DNA from: JAHEEL01 sp963836085
Lineage (GTDB): Bacteria > Actinomycetota > Acidimicrobiia > Spongiisociales > UBA5794
NCBI GenBank assembly: GCA_963836085.1
Contig: CAWIHT010000014.1
Coordinates: 354,005 to 418,004 of the forward strand
DNA length: 64,000 nt
Direction of reading: 5' to 3'
Shown here: positions 8,527 to 15,881 of the stretch, in pieces
Position numbering within the stretch: position 1 is the stretch's first letter
Layout of the letters: each line of letters opens with the position of its first letter
Made by a program: the position numbers and the translations under genes
Notes under the pieces: generated by a model
Databases searched by the model: none
What the model was told of the DNA's origin: nothing
What the model saw: the letters and a program-made list of their open reading frames with translations, nothing else

Positions 8527-8548
8527 GCCCCGTCCCTTCGGTTGGCGA

Positions 8549-8938
8549 TCATCCGGTCTGGTGGAGCAGCTCGAGCGTAACCCCGTCCGGAGTCTCTACG
8601 AAGGCGATTTCGTAGCCGCCGGGCCCGGGTCGGCGCTCGTAGATCTTCAGGCCCTGTTCCTCGAATCGAGCCAGGACGGCGTCGAGGTCGTCGGTCTCGA
8701 GACCGATGTGTTCGAGGCCGAGGTACGGGATCGGCGGCGGGTCGCCGATGATGTCGTCTTCGCCGGGGGCCGCCGTCGTGATGTTGAGGCGCACGCCGTC
8801 GAACTCGACCGGGGTGAACAGCATGGTCTTGAACTGGATCTCGGGGAGCAGGGTTCCGCCGAACATATCAATCCACCACAAGGCGCTGGCCTTCGGGTCC
8901 TTCGACTTGATGTGGATGTGATGGAGGGTGAATGCCAT
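8549..8938 (-). CDS. VOC superfamily (glyoxalase/extradiol dioxygenase-like) protein
   Basis: The 129-residue protein has a vicinal-oxygen-chelate fold: LHHIHIKSKDPKASALWWIDMFG at the start, LGLEHIGLETDDLDAVLARFEEQG in the middle and IAFVETPDGVTLELLHQTG at the end. Potential metal ligands are the early His, the His of GLEHIGL and the Glu of TLELL. Families of this size include lactoylglutathione lyase, methylmalonyl-CoA epimerase and fosfomycin-resistance enzymes, plus many catabolic VOC enzymes. As first gene of the hydroxylase operon it may act on the hydroxylated product, by ring opening, isomerisation or glyoxalase chemistry. That role is inference. Confidence 0.85.
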   Translation of the reverse strand: MAFTLHHIHIKSKDPKASALWWIDMFGGTLLPEIQFKTMLFTPVEFDGVRLNITTAAPGEDDIIGDPPPIPYLGLEHIGLETDDLDAVLARFEEQGLKIYERRPGPGGYEIAFVETPDGVTLELLHQTG

Positions 8939-9154
8939 GGTGCTCCTTCGGTTGGGTCGGACTCAGCAGGGTGGTGGCACAGCGTCGCGAGTCTCTCGAC
9001 ATCGGTCGTCGGGTGACCACGTTAGCCAGCAGCGCTCGGCGTCCTGCAAACAGATCGTCGGTACAACGCCGTGCGAATCGTGCCGTGTTGACGGCATCTC
9101 CATCGCCGTTTGCGGCACAGCGGAACGGTACCGGGCGCTTCTTCGCCCACCGAC

Positions 9155-9215
9155 TTGACGCCCTCTGATTCAAATACATATAATCGATTATCTATGAAAG
9201 ATTGTTTTGCGGCAA
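9155..9215. promoter_or_regulatory. Divergent overlapping promoters sharing one palindromic operator (site 2)
   Basis: On the plus strand TTGACG (9155-9160) is followed after 18 bases by a perfect TATAAT (9179-9184), facing the ABC importer. On the minus strand TTGCCG (9215-9210) is followed after 17 bases by GATAAT (9192-9187), facing the VOC/hydroxylase operon. Both -10 boxes fall inside the perfect palindrome ATAATCGATTAT (9180-9191). A single bound repressor would shut both operons. The rest of the 419-base gap (8939-9357) holds no recognised gene. The plus-strand leader of about 165 bases has no riboswitch I can name. Confidence 0.75.
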
Positions 9216-9357
9216 GTGTCGCGACTCGCCAGGACGGAGGGGTCGCACTGCCGTATGCATCCCGTTCGCGACGCTTGGACGAGGGTGCCCCGGTGCCTAT
9301 CGTGTTGCTGACGTCGGGGTCGCAGACACCCGGCGAACGAGGAAGGGTTGAGGGCTG

Positions 9358-10230
9358 ATGGACATCATCTCCGACTCAATCGTCATCGGGTTGACGGAGC
9401 AAGCGCCCCTCATCCTCGCGGCGATGGGCTTCGCCCTCCTCTATCGACTCACCGGCCTCATCAACGTGGCGTACTCGGAGACGATCACGCTCGGCGCCTA
9501 CATGGGCATGTGGATCAACACGACGTTCGAGTTGAACTTCTACGCCATCCTCATCCCGACCGGGATCGTGGCGGGGTTGATCAGCGTCGGCACCTACTTC
9601 GCAGTCTTCCGTCCAGCCAAAAAGCGGAATGTCGGCAGCCTCGAGATGATCATCATCTCGTTCGGACTGTCCGTGTTCCTCCGGCACGCCCTCCAGTTCG
9701 TGTTCGGCTACCCAGTCCGGTTCTTCGAGGTGCCGGCCCCGGACACATTCTTCGTCCTCGGTGTTGGGGTCTCGTCCTTCCGCCTCGTCGCGGTGGCCAG
9801 CGTGTTCATCCTCGCCTTCGGGCTCTACTGGTTCATCCAGAAGACCAGCTACGGCCTGCAGATCCGGGCACTGGCCAACGACGAGGAACTTGCTCAGGTC
9901 AGCGGGATCCGGCCCATGGCCGTCACCGTCTTGATCTGGTTCCTCGCCGGAGTCGCCGGTGGCCTCGCAGGAGCGTTCTATGGGGTCGCCTCCGCAGTCG
10001 CCCCGCTGCTCGGCTGGCGCCAGTTCCTCTTCATCCTGCTGGTGGTTCTCGTCGGTGGCGCCAAGAACATCGGCGGCGTCATCATCGTCGGTGCCGTCAC
10101 CGCCATCTCGCTCACGTTCTTGACACTGCAGTTCGGTCAGGCGCTCTACGGGCAACTGATCCTCATCGTTGTCTTCATCATCATCTTGAAGGTCCGTGGA
10201 TCACGGGCTGCTGAAGCAGGGAAGGTCTAG
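9358..10230 (+). CDS. Branched-chain-type ABC transporter permease (LivH family)
   Basis: The 290-residue integral membrane protein has about eight hydrophobic segments and the LivH-family pattern: an N-terminal FALLYRLTGLINVAYSE segment and a cytoplasmic EAA-like loop GLQIRALANDEELAQVSGIRP that contacts the ATPases. It forms the membrane channel with the LivM-like partner encoded two bases downstream. The start has a GAGGAAGGG-rich upstream region. In catabolic loci such importers carry amino acids, urea, amides and aromatic or heterocyclic acids. The hydroxylase operon next door suggests the last kind. Confidence 0.93.
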   Translation: MDIISDSIVIGLTEQAPLILAAMGFALLYRLTGLINVAYSETITLGAYMGMWINTTFELNFYAILIPTGIVAGLISVGTYFAVFRPAKKRNVGSLEMIIISFGLSVFLRHALQFVFGYPVRFFEVPAPDTFFVLGVGVSSFRLVAVASVFILAFGLYWFIQKTSYGLQIRALANDEELAQVSGIRPMAVTVLIWFLAGVAGGLAGAFYGVASAVAPLLGWRQFLFILLVVLVGGAKNIGGVIIVGAVTAISLTFLTLQFGQALYGQLILIVVFIIILKVRGSRAAEAGKV

Positions 10231-10232
10231 CT

Positions 10233-11183
10233 ATGAACTTGGACTGGCTCGACGCATTCCTCGTCTACGGACTCTTCTCAGTGATGATGATCATCGGCCT
10301 CGCGCTGCTTCTCCATCTTCAACTCGGACTCGCCCGCATCGCCAACTTCGGCATCGTCGGCTTCTGGGGTCTCGGGATGTACTCCTTTGGCGTTCTCTAC
10401 GTCCAAGTCGATTGGCCGTTTGGCGACCTCTGGGCATTCCTTATCTCGATGGCCTTTGGGACGCTCGTCGCCGGTATCGCCGGCCTTGCGGTGGGGTGGG
10501 TGATCGCCGACCTCGACATCGACGGCGTCCTGGTCGGCACGCTCGGTTTCGCCACTTGCGTCTTGATTGTTGCGACGACCGAACAGGACTTGACCGGCGG
10601 AGCACTCGGCATGGGCGGACTCGGATTCCCCTATGACATCGGCAGTGTCAAGGCGAACGAGACGGTGTGGCTCGTGATCCTGACCATCGTGGTCGCCCTG
10701 ATCCTGTACTACGTTTCCCGTGTCCACAAGTCGCCCTACGGACGCAAACTCATCGCAGTCGGTGACAACGAACCCCTGACCCGCAGCCTCGGCAAGCAGA
10801 CGTTCCGGACGAAGCTCTGGTTGTTCGCAGGGAGTTCGGCGGTCATGGGCCTCCTCGGAGCGATGTTCGGTGTGATGGAGCGCTTCCTCGACATCGGCAA
10901 CCTCGGCATCGAGATCACCCTGGCGGCCATGGTGGGTTTGGTTCTCGGTGGTACCACACGGACGTGGGGAGCGGTCGTCGGCGTCGCTCTCACCGTGGCA
11001 GTCTTCGACATCCTCGCCCAGTCGTACCTTCCACTCCCCCAATCGTGGTACGGCCAGGCGCTTCCCAACCTTCGCGAGATGACCTTCGGCGCTGCACTCA
11101 TCCTGGTTCTCATGTTCCGACCGTACGGTGTCCTCGGCAGGATGCGAAGAGACAAGCTGATGCGGAGGATGCACAGTGGTTGA
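10233..11183 (+). CDS. Branched-chain-type ABC transporter permease (LivM family)
   Basis: The 316-residue membrane protein has LivM-family features: about nine hydrophobic stretches, the N-terminal LLLHLQLGLARIANFGIVGFWGLGMYSFG segment, and the KSPYGRKLIAVGDNEPLTRSLG loop that docks on the ATPase. It follows the LivH-like gene by two bases and overlaps the next gene by eight bases, so it belongs to the same transcription and translation unit. It lacks a fused ATPase domain, which is supplied by the two following genes. Confidence 0.93.
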   Translation: MNLDWLDAFLVYGLFSVMMIIGLALLLHLQLGLARIANFGIVGFWGLGMYSFGVLYVQVDWPFGDLWAFLISMAFGTLVAGIAGLAVGWVIADLDIDGVLVGTLGFATCVLIVATTEQDLTGGALGMGGLGFPYDIGSVKANETVWLVILTIVVALILYYVSRVHKSPYGRKLIAVGDNEPLTRSLGKQTFRTKLWLFAGSSAVMGLLGAMFGVMERFLDIGNLGIEITLAAMVGLVLGGTTRTWGAVVGVALTVAVFDILAQSYLPLPQSWYGQALPNLREMTFGAALILVLMFRPYGVLGRMRRDKLMRRMHSG

Positions 11184-12000
11184 GAACATGAACACTGCAT
11201 CCAATCCCGAACCGGCGCCTGAGAGCCCGGCTTCGCGTCCGACGATTCGCGTTCAGAATGCGGTCAAGAGCTTCAGCGGACGGACCGTCGTGGACATCGA
11301 TGATCTGACGTTGGGTGAGTACCCGATCGAAGGCCTCATCGGTCCCAACGGTGCTGGCAAGACCACGCTCATGCGGATGATCATGCACGCCATCTCGCTC
11401 GACAAGGGCACCGTCACCCTCACGTCCGACGGCAACGGTGGATCGGTGATCCTCTCGAGCCTGCCGACCAGCAAGATGGCGGAGCACGGGGTCGTGAAGA
11501 CGAACCAGGTCATCACCGACTTCGAGCAACTCACGATCCTCGACTCAATGATGCTGTCGGTTGCTCAGCGAAGTGACGAGCGTGCCTTCAAGATCTACGA
11601 CGAGGACAACCTCTACGACGAGAGCATCGACGAGATCCGTTCGTACCTCGATCAGTTCCACTTCGAGGATCCCTATGGATTCGCCGGCTCGGCCGGGGAG
11701 AAGAAGCTCCTCGACATCCTCCGCTGCCTGCTGTTGAACCCGAGCGTCCTCCTCCTCGACGAGCCGACCGCCGGCCTGCCGGACGACGTCCGAGACCAGA
11801 TCATGGACCTCATCAAGACGAAGGCGGTCGAAGAGAACATGTCGGTGGTCATCGTGGAGCACGATCTCCACGTGATCTGGACGATGTGTGAGTACGTCCA
11901 CTTCATGGCCGAGGGAAGCGTCGTACTGCAAGGCGAGCCCTCATATATCCGAGACCATGAGACAGTGGTCGAGCAATACCTGGGAAGCGGCCATGTTTAA
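11176..12000 (+). CDS. ABC transporter ATP-binding protein (LivG family) with degenerate signature motif
   Basis: The 274-residue ATPase has Walker A LIGPNGAGKTTLM near residue 55, Walker B VLLLDEPTAGL near residue 195 and the switch His in VIVEHDLHVIW. The ABC signature normally reads LSxGQ or LSGGE, but here that position reads GSAGEKKLLDILRCLL, keeping only the second Ser-x-Gly-Glu portion. The GTG start at 11176 overlaps the LivM-like stop by eight bases. With its LivF-like neighbour it should form the ATPase heterodimer. One ATP site could be weakened by the altered signature, as in asymmetric ABC dimers. Confidence 0.9.
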   Translation: MVENMNTASNPEPAPESPASRPTIRVQNAVKSFSGRTVVDIDDLTLGEYPIEGLIGPNGAGKTTLMRMIMHAISLDKGTVTLTSDGNGGSVILSSLPTSKMAEHGVVKTNQVITDFEQLTILDSMMLSVAQRSDERAFKIYDEDNLYDESIDEIRSYLDQFHFEDPYGFAGSAGEKKLLDILRCLLLNPSVLLLDEPTAGLPDDVRDQIMDLIKTKAVEENMSVVIVEHDLHVIWTMCEYVHFMAEGSVVLQGEPSYIRDHETVVEQYLGSGHV

Positions 12001-12685
12001 CGCCAAGGAAATCCGTAGCGGCTACAGCGGCGTGACGGTGATCAAGGACCTCGACCTCAACGTCGAGCACGAGATCTTCGCGGTGCTCGGAGCCAATGGA
12101 GCGGGCAAGACCACGCTGCTCGCAACCCTCGCACGGCTCATCCCGCTGATGGCCGGCGAGATGACGTTCGAGGACCAGGACATCACGAAGGCGCACCCGT
12201 GGGACACGGCAGCGCTTGGCCTCGGCTACGTTCCGCAAGAAAAGGGCATCTTCGCTGATCTCACGGTTCTGGAGAACTTGCAGATCGGTTCGATGATCGG
12301 CGACCGCCCGCGCCAGGAACGGATCGACGAGATCGTCGAACTCTTCCCTGACATCGGCAAGCGCCAGGCGCAACTCGCAGGCACCCTCAGCGGCGGCGAG
12401 TCGCGAATGGTGGCGTGCGGCCGTGCACTCATGCAGGATCCCAAGATGCTGCTGCTGGACGAGCCGACCGCCGGCCTCTCCCCGCTCTATGTGGATACCT
12501 TCTTTGAGAAGATCAAAGAGATTCACGAGACGAGGGGCGTCAGCATCATCCTTGCGGAGCAGAACGCAACCAAGGCACTCGAGATCTCCGATCGCGTCAT
12601 GGTGTTGAGCCTCGGTGAGGCTTCAGAGGTGCTCAACGCCTCTGACCTGACAACGGAGCAACTCAAGAAGGGATACCGGATCTGA
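11993..12685 (+). CDS. ABC transporter ATP-binding protein (LivF family)
   Basis: The 230-residue protein has Walker A LGANGAGKTTLLATL, a canonical signature LSGGESRMVACGRALM, Walker B MLLLDEPTAGLSP and the switch His region replaced by EQNATKAL, which is typical of LivF. The ATG at 11993 is preferred over the longer open frame because it overlaps the preceding stop by eight bases (ATGTTTAA), and its product starts where LivF proteins start. It pairs with the LivG-like ATPase to drive the importer. Confidence 0.93.
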   Translation: MFNAKEIRSGYSGVTVIKDLDLNVEHEIFAVLGANGAGKTTLLATLARLIPLMAGEMTFEDQDITKAHPWDTAALGLGYVPQEKGIFADLTVLENLQIGSMIGDRPRQERIDEIVELFPDIGKRQAQLAGTLSGGESRMVACGRALMQDPKMLLLDEPTAGLSPLYVDTFFEKIKEIHETRGVSIILAEQNATKALEISDRVMVLSLGEASEVLNASDLTTEQLKKGYRI

Positions 12686-12731
12686 TCGCCGTACGGCGAT
12701 CCGTATGGAGGAAAAGGAAAGGACGGGACAG

Positions 12732-14195
12732 ATGCGAATACGTTCGAAGAGGTTCGCTAGCGGATTGATCCTGTTGTTCGTGCTTGCGTTGGTTGCTGCT
12801 GCCTGCAGCAGCGACGACGAGGCGAGCGACACGACCGCAGCGGGCGACACGACAACGACTGCCGCAGCAACGGACGAGACAACGACGACTGCCGCAGCAA
12901 CGGACGAGACAACGACGACCGAAGCCATGTCGAGCGAGCCGGTCATCGTATGTGAGCTTGCCTATTTCACGGGTGAGTTCGCTGCATACGGTCCGTCTCT
13001 CACGGCTGACGTCGAGTTCCCAATCAGTCAGGTCATCAACGCTGATCCGCCGCTCGGGCGCGAATGGCAGTTGATCTCCGAGGACATCGGTACACCCGGC
13101 GAAGCTCAGGCAGCTCGTATCTGCCTCGAGCAGCACAACGCCGAGATCATGGTCAGCCAGGCGCACGGCTACCGCCAGTACCGCGACTTCATGCTGGAGT
13201 ACATTGCCGAGAACGACAAGCCGCTCGGACCTACGGTCCATGGCGGAAGCATCCCGGGCAATATCGGTGGTGTCGGTTCTGAGCCACTCTTCCGGGCCCA
13301 AGGCCTTGATGAGGGTTTGGGTATGACTGGCAGCCTGGAAGCACAGCGCCAGGGAGCAACCACCGTGGTCGTCTTCGCGACCCAGGTTGAGGGTTTCCAG
13401 CTCGCAGCAAATGCCGCGGTCGCGACGGCCGAGGCGCTCGGAATCGAGGTCTTGGCTCGCATCGACGTTCCCGCTGAGCAGCCGTCATACGGCGCCGAAG
13501 CACAGCGGATCGCCGGTCTGAATCCGGACGCCGTGATCGTGCAGGCAGGCTCGGTTGAGTCGGCCACGCTCATCAAGCAGTCCGCCGAAGCCGGCTTGTC
13601 ACTCGCATGGATCGGTGAGACGGGTTGGATCCAGCCGGAGTTCATCGAAACGCTCGGAACTGAGCCCATCTCCTCGCAGAAGAGCATCGGCTACGCGGCG
13701 TTCGCCTACAACAGCGACACCCCCGCGTGGGAGTTCTATCAGCCGCTGTGGGACGACACCCCCGGATACGGCGACGAGTTCGGTGATGCGACCGACCAGT
13801 ACCACTTCTCGACGTACGACCTGATGACCCACACCGCCCTCGGCGTTGTGAAGGCAGGCTCGTATGCGGCGAGTGCCTGGGCACCGGCCATGTTCGAGGT
13901 TGGCGATCCCCCGGGGACCGTCTGCTACAGCTATCCGGAGTGCAAGGCGTTGCTCGACGCCGGTGAAGACATCGACTACGAGGGTGTCACCGGCCCGGGT
14001 ACGTACAGCGCGGGCGGCGTGAACGCCCTCGTGCAGTCGTACACCCCGTTCAACGCTGACGGCACGGTCGGCGATGCGGTCCTCCTCGACCCGACGCTTG
14101 CTCTGGACACCCTGAGCATCATCGCGGTCCAGGCGGAGTGCGAAACCCCGAACCCTGCAGGGACGAATCCTGCATCGCCGGGATGCGAGTGGTAG
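12732..14195 (+). CDS. ABC transporter substrate-binding lipoprotein
   Basis: The 487-residue protein starts with a lipoprotein signal (MRIRSKRFASGLILLFVLALVAAAC, lipidated Cys25). A Thr/Ala-rich linker built from an exact 30-base tandem repeat (12855-12914) follows, then a periplasmic-binding-protein-like type I domain (CELAYFTGEFAAYG, QAHGYRQYRDFMLEYIAENDKPLG, TTVVVFATQVEGFQLAANAAVATAEALGIE). The start at 12732 is chosen because AGGAAAGGA precedes it and the upstream in-frame ATG would add a charged leader before the signal. It should capture the solute outside the membrane and deliver it to the LivHM-like permease. It is the last gene of the operon, before a strong terminator. Confidence 0.92.
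   Translation: MRIRSKRFASGLILLFVLALVAAACSSDDEASDTTAAGDTTTTAAATDETTTTAAATDETTTTEAMSSEPVIVCELAYFTGEFAAYGPSLTADVEFPISQVINADPPLGREWQLISEDIGTPGEAQAARICLEQHNAEIMVSQAHGYRQYRDFMLEYIAENDKPLGPTVHGGSIPGNIGGVGSEPLFRAQGLDEGLGMTGSLEAQRQGATTVVVFATQVEGFQLAANAAVATAEALGIEVLARIDVPAEQPSYGAEAQRIAGLNPDAVIVQAGSVESATLIKQSAEAGLSLAWIGETGWIQPEFIETLGTEPISSQKSIGYAAFAYNSDTPAWEFYQPLWDDTPGYGDEFGDATDQYHFSTYDLMTHTALGVVKAGSYAASAWAPAMFEVGDPPGTVCYSYPECKALLDAGEDIDYEGVTGPGTYSAGGVNALVQSYTPFNADGTVGDAVLLDPTLALDTLSIIAVQAECETPNPAGTNPASPGCEW
12855..12914 (+). repeat. Exact 30-base tandem duplication in the lipoprotein linker
   Basis: Bases 12855-12884 and 12885-12914 are identical and encode TTAAATDETT-type linker repeats. In-frame duplication lengthens the surface spacer without changing the binding domain, and copy number may vary between strains. 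Confidence 0.85.
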
Positions 14196-14230
14196 GAACC
14201 ACGAGTACCTGACGACAACAACAATCGAGA

Positions 14231-14256
14231 GCGGCGGCGGGTCATCCCGCCGCCGC
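14231..14256 (+). terminator. Strong hairpin terminator of the ABC importer operon
   Basis: GCGGCGGCGGG (14231-14241) pairs perfectly with CCCGCCGCCGC (14246-14256) around a TCAT loop, followed by TTCTCTCT. It lies 36 bases after the binding-protein stop. The T-tract is interrupted, as is common in high-GC actinobacteria. Confidence 0.8.
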
Positions 14257-14308
14257 TTCTCTCTGTCCGGGACGATTTCGTCCTTTCATGGGTCTCTCCA
14301 CTCCTCGG

Positions 14309-14339
14309 TTGGACCCGATCCTCGATAATCGATTATGCT
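14309..14339 (+). promoter_or_regulatory. GntR-type palindromic operator (site 3) and possible promoter of the AhpD/PPDK-like operon
   Basis: The perfect palindrome ATAATCGATTAT lies at 14325-14336, 72 bases before the ATG at 14408. TTGGAC (14309-14314) and TATGCT (14334-14339) are separated by 19 bases and could be the promoter, a weaker match than at site 2. The surrounding 18 bases (14318-14335) are identical to those of site 1. Confidence 0.6.
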
Positions 14340-14407
14340 GGCCGAATCCCGCCCAATCCGGGAATGAAGCCGCATATCGCGGGACTGCAGCAGCAACGGA
14401 GGACCCC

Positions 14408-15025
14408 ATGTCTCGACTCGAGAACATCCCCCTCGACGGCATCGAGGAACTCGAAGGTGTCGAAGAGATGTACGAGACCGTCTTCGGATTCGTACCGAAC
14501 GGGGTGCGCATCATGGCCCGCCGGCCCGGAATCGTGCAGGGCTTCCTCCACCTCCGCCGCGCTGTCTTCGATCCGGCCACCAGCGAAGTACCACTCGAAC
14601 TAAAGAGCCTCGTCGGGCACATCGCCAGTAGGACGGCGGGGTGCCGCTACTGCCAGGCGCACGCCATCTACGGCTCAGACCGCTCGGGAACCGACCGCTC
14701 CCGTCTCGAAGCCCTGTGGGAGTTTGAGACCAGCGATCTCTTCGACGAATCAGAGCGCGTCGCTCTGCGCTTCGCCGTCTCGGCTGCCGCCTCGCCGAAC
14801 GGTGTGACCGACGAGGACTTCGTGCGCATGAGCGAGTACTGGGACGACGGACAGATCGTCGAGATCCTCGCCGTCGTCGCCCTCTACGGCTTCCTCAACC
14901 GATGGAACGACTCGCTCGCCACCACCCTCGAGGAGCCTTCGCAGACCGTCACCGAAGAGGTGCTCGGACCAAAGGGTTGGGACGTTGGAAAGCATCGCCG
15001 CGAAGAGGCCTCTGACATTGACTGA
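14408..15025 (+). CDS. AhpD/carboxymuconolactone decarboxylase-like protein
   Basis: The 205-residue protein has the AhpD-like core with the CxxC-type motif GCRYCQAHA around residue 79, in a helical context (LKSLVGHIASRTAGCRYCQAHAIYGSDRSG). Members act as peroxidase-type thiol enzymes or, as carboxymuconolactone decarboxylases, in aromatic catabolism. The paired Cys favours the redox type. The ATG at 14408 is chosen over the longer open frame because GGAGG lies just upstream and the operator at 14325-14336 would otherwise be inside the gene. It leads the operon that contains the phosphatase, PPDK-like and Tm-1-like genes. Confidence 0.82.
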   Translation: MSRLENIPLDGIEELEGVEEMYETVFGFVPNGVRIMARRPGIVQGFLHLRRAVFDPATSEVPLELKSLVGHIASRTAGCRYCQAHAIYGSDRSGTDRSRLEALWEFETSDLFDESERVALRFAVSAAASPNGVTDEDFVRMSEYWDDGQIVEILAVVALYGFLNRWNDSLATTLEEPSQTVTEEVLGPKGWDVGKHRREEASDID

Positions 15026-15818
15026 CGTCGCCCCCTCCCCCGCCGAAATCGTCACCGTCGACGGCGCTCCGAACTTCCGCGACGTCGGCGGCTACGAAAC
15101 CACCGACGGGCGACGCGTCCGATACGGCAAGCTGTACCGCTCCGGGATGCTGGTGGGCCTCACGGATGAAGGCGTGGCAACCCTCGAATCCCTCGGGATC
15201 CGTACGGTCGTTGATTTGCGGACTCAGGTCGAAGTCGACGCGCTCGGCACCGACCGCCTGCCGGACGCGACCAGCGTCGTCCAGATCAGAATCCCGAGCG
15301 CCGGTGCCGACCCCATGGTCGCGGAGGCCCTCAAGACCGGCCACTTCCCCTACCTCCCCAATCTCGTGTCGGTGAACCGTGCCTACATCGTCGAAGACGC
15401 CGCCGAGTTCGGCGAACTCCTCACGCTGCTCGCCGATGGGACCAACCTCCCCGCCATCGTCCACTGCCTCGGCGGGAAGGACCGCACCGGTGTGAGCACG
15501 GCCCTCCTGCTGACCATCCTTGGTGTGCCCTGGTCGACCGTGCGGGACGACTACCTCGCGTCGAACATCCACTTCGCGGACGCCGGCGGCGATCAACCGG
15601 ACGCGCTCAATCAGGCCATGGAAAAGAGCCTGGGCCGTGCCCCGAACTTCGGCGACGAGAAGTCGAAGAGGGAGTTCTTCGTCCTTCAACCCGAGTACAT
15701 CGACGTCGTGATCGAAGAGATCACGAAGGATGGGCGCACCTTCGATGAGTTCGTCCGCGACGAGCTCGGCCTCTCGGACGCAACGGTTGCCCAACTACGA
15801 GCGGAGTTCCTGGAGTGA
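15018..15818 (+). CDS. Tyrosine phosphatase-like protein (Y_phosphatase3/Siw14-like)
   Basis: The protein of about 266 residues carries the phosphatase P-loop HCLGGKDRTGV (Cys-x5-Arg) about residue 155 and the family opening NFRDVGGYETTDGRRVRYGKLYRSG. Such enzymes cleave phosphotyrosine, phosphoinositide or inositol-phosphate esters. A TTG at 15018 overlaps the preceding stop by eight bases and is a reasonable start; an ATG at 14985 would give 277 residues and a longer overlap. Next to a PPDK-like phosphotransferase and an HPr-kinase-like gene of the same presumed regulon, it could remove a phosphate that these add. That is inference. Confidence 0.85.
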   Translation: MTDVAPSPAEIVTVDGAPNFRDVGGYETTDGRRVRYGKLYRSGMLVGLTDEGVATLESLGIRTVVDLRTQVEVDALGTDRLPDATSVVQIRIPSAGADPMVAEALKTGHFPYLPNLVSVNRAYIVEDAAEFGELLTLLADGTNLPAIVHCLGGKDRTGVSTALLLTILGVPWSTVRDDYLASNIHFADAGGDQPDALNQAMEKSLGRAPNFGDEKSKREFFVLQPEYIDVVIEEITKDGRTFDEFVRDELGLSDATVAQLRAEFLE

Positions 15819-15881
15819 CCGCGGCGCCGGTCATCAAGACGTGCACTACGAACACCACAAACAATCGAGGAGAATGACGGA

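Noticed and set aside
9192..9357. Leader of the ABC importer operon as a riboswitch
   Set aside because: No aptamer core known to me was found. The leader has no stable hairpin near the start codon that I can see.
9376..11204. Long minus-strand frames opposite the ABC permease genes (9376-10155, 10278-11204)
   Set aside because: They are Glu/Asp/His-rich mirror frames of the hydrophobic permease codons.
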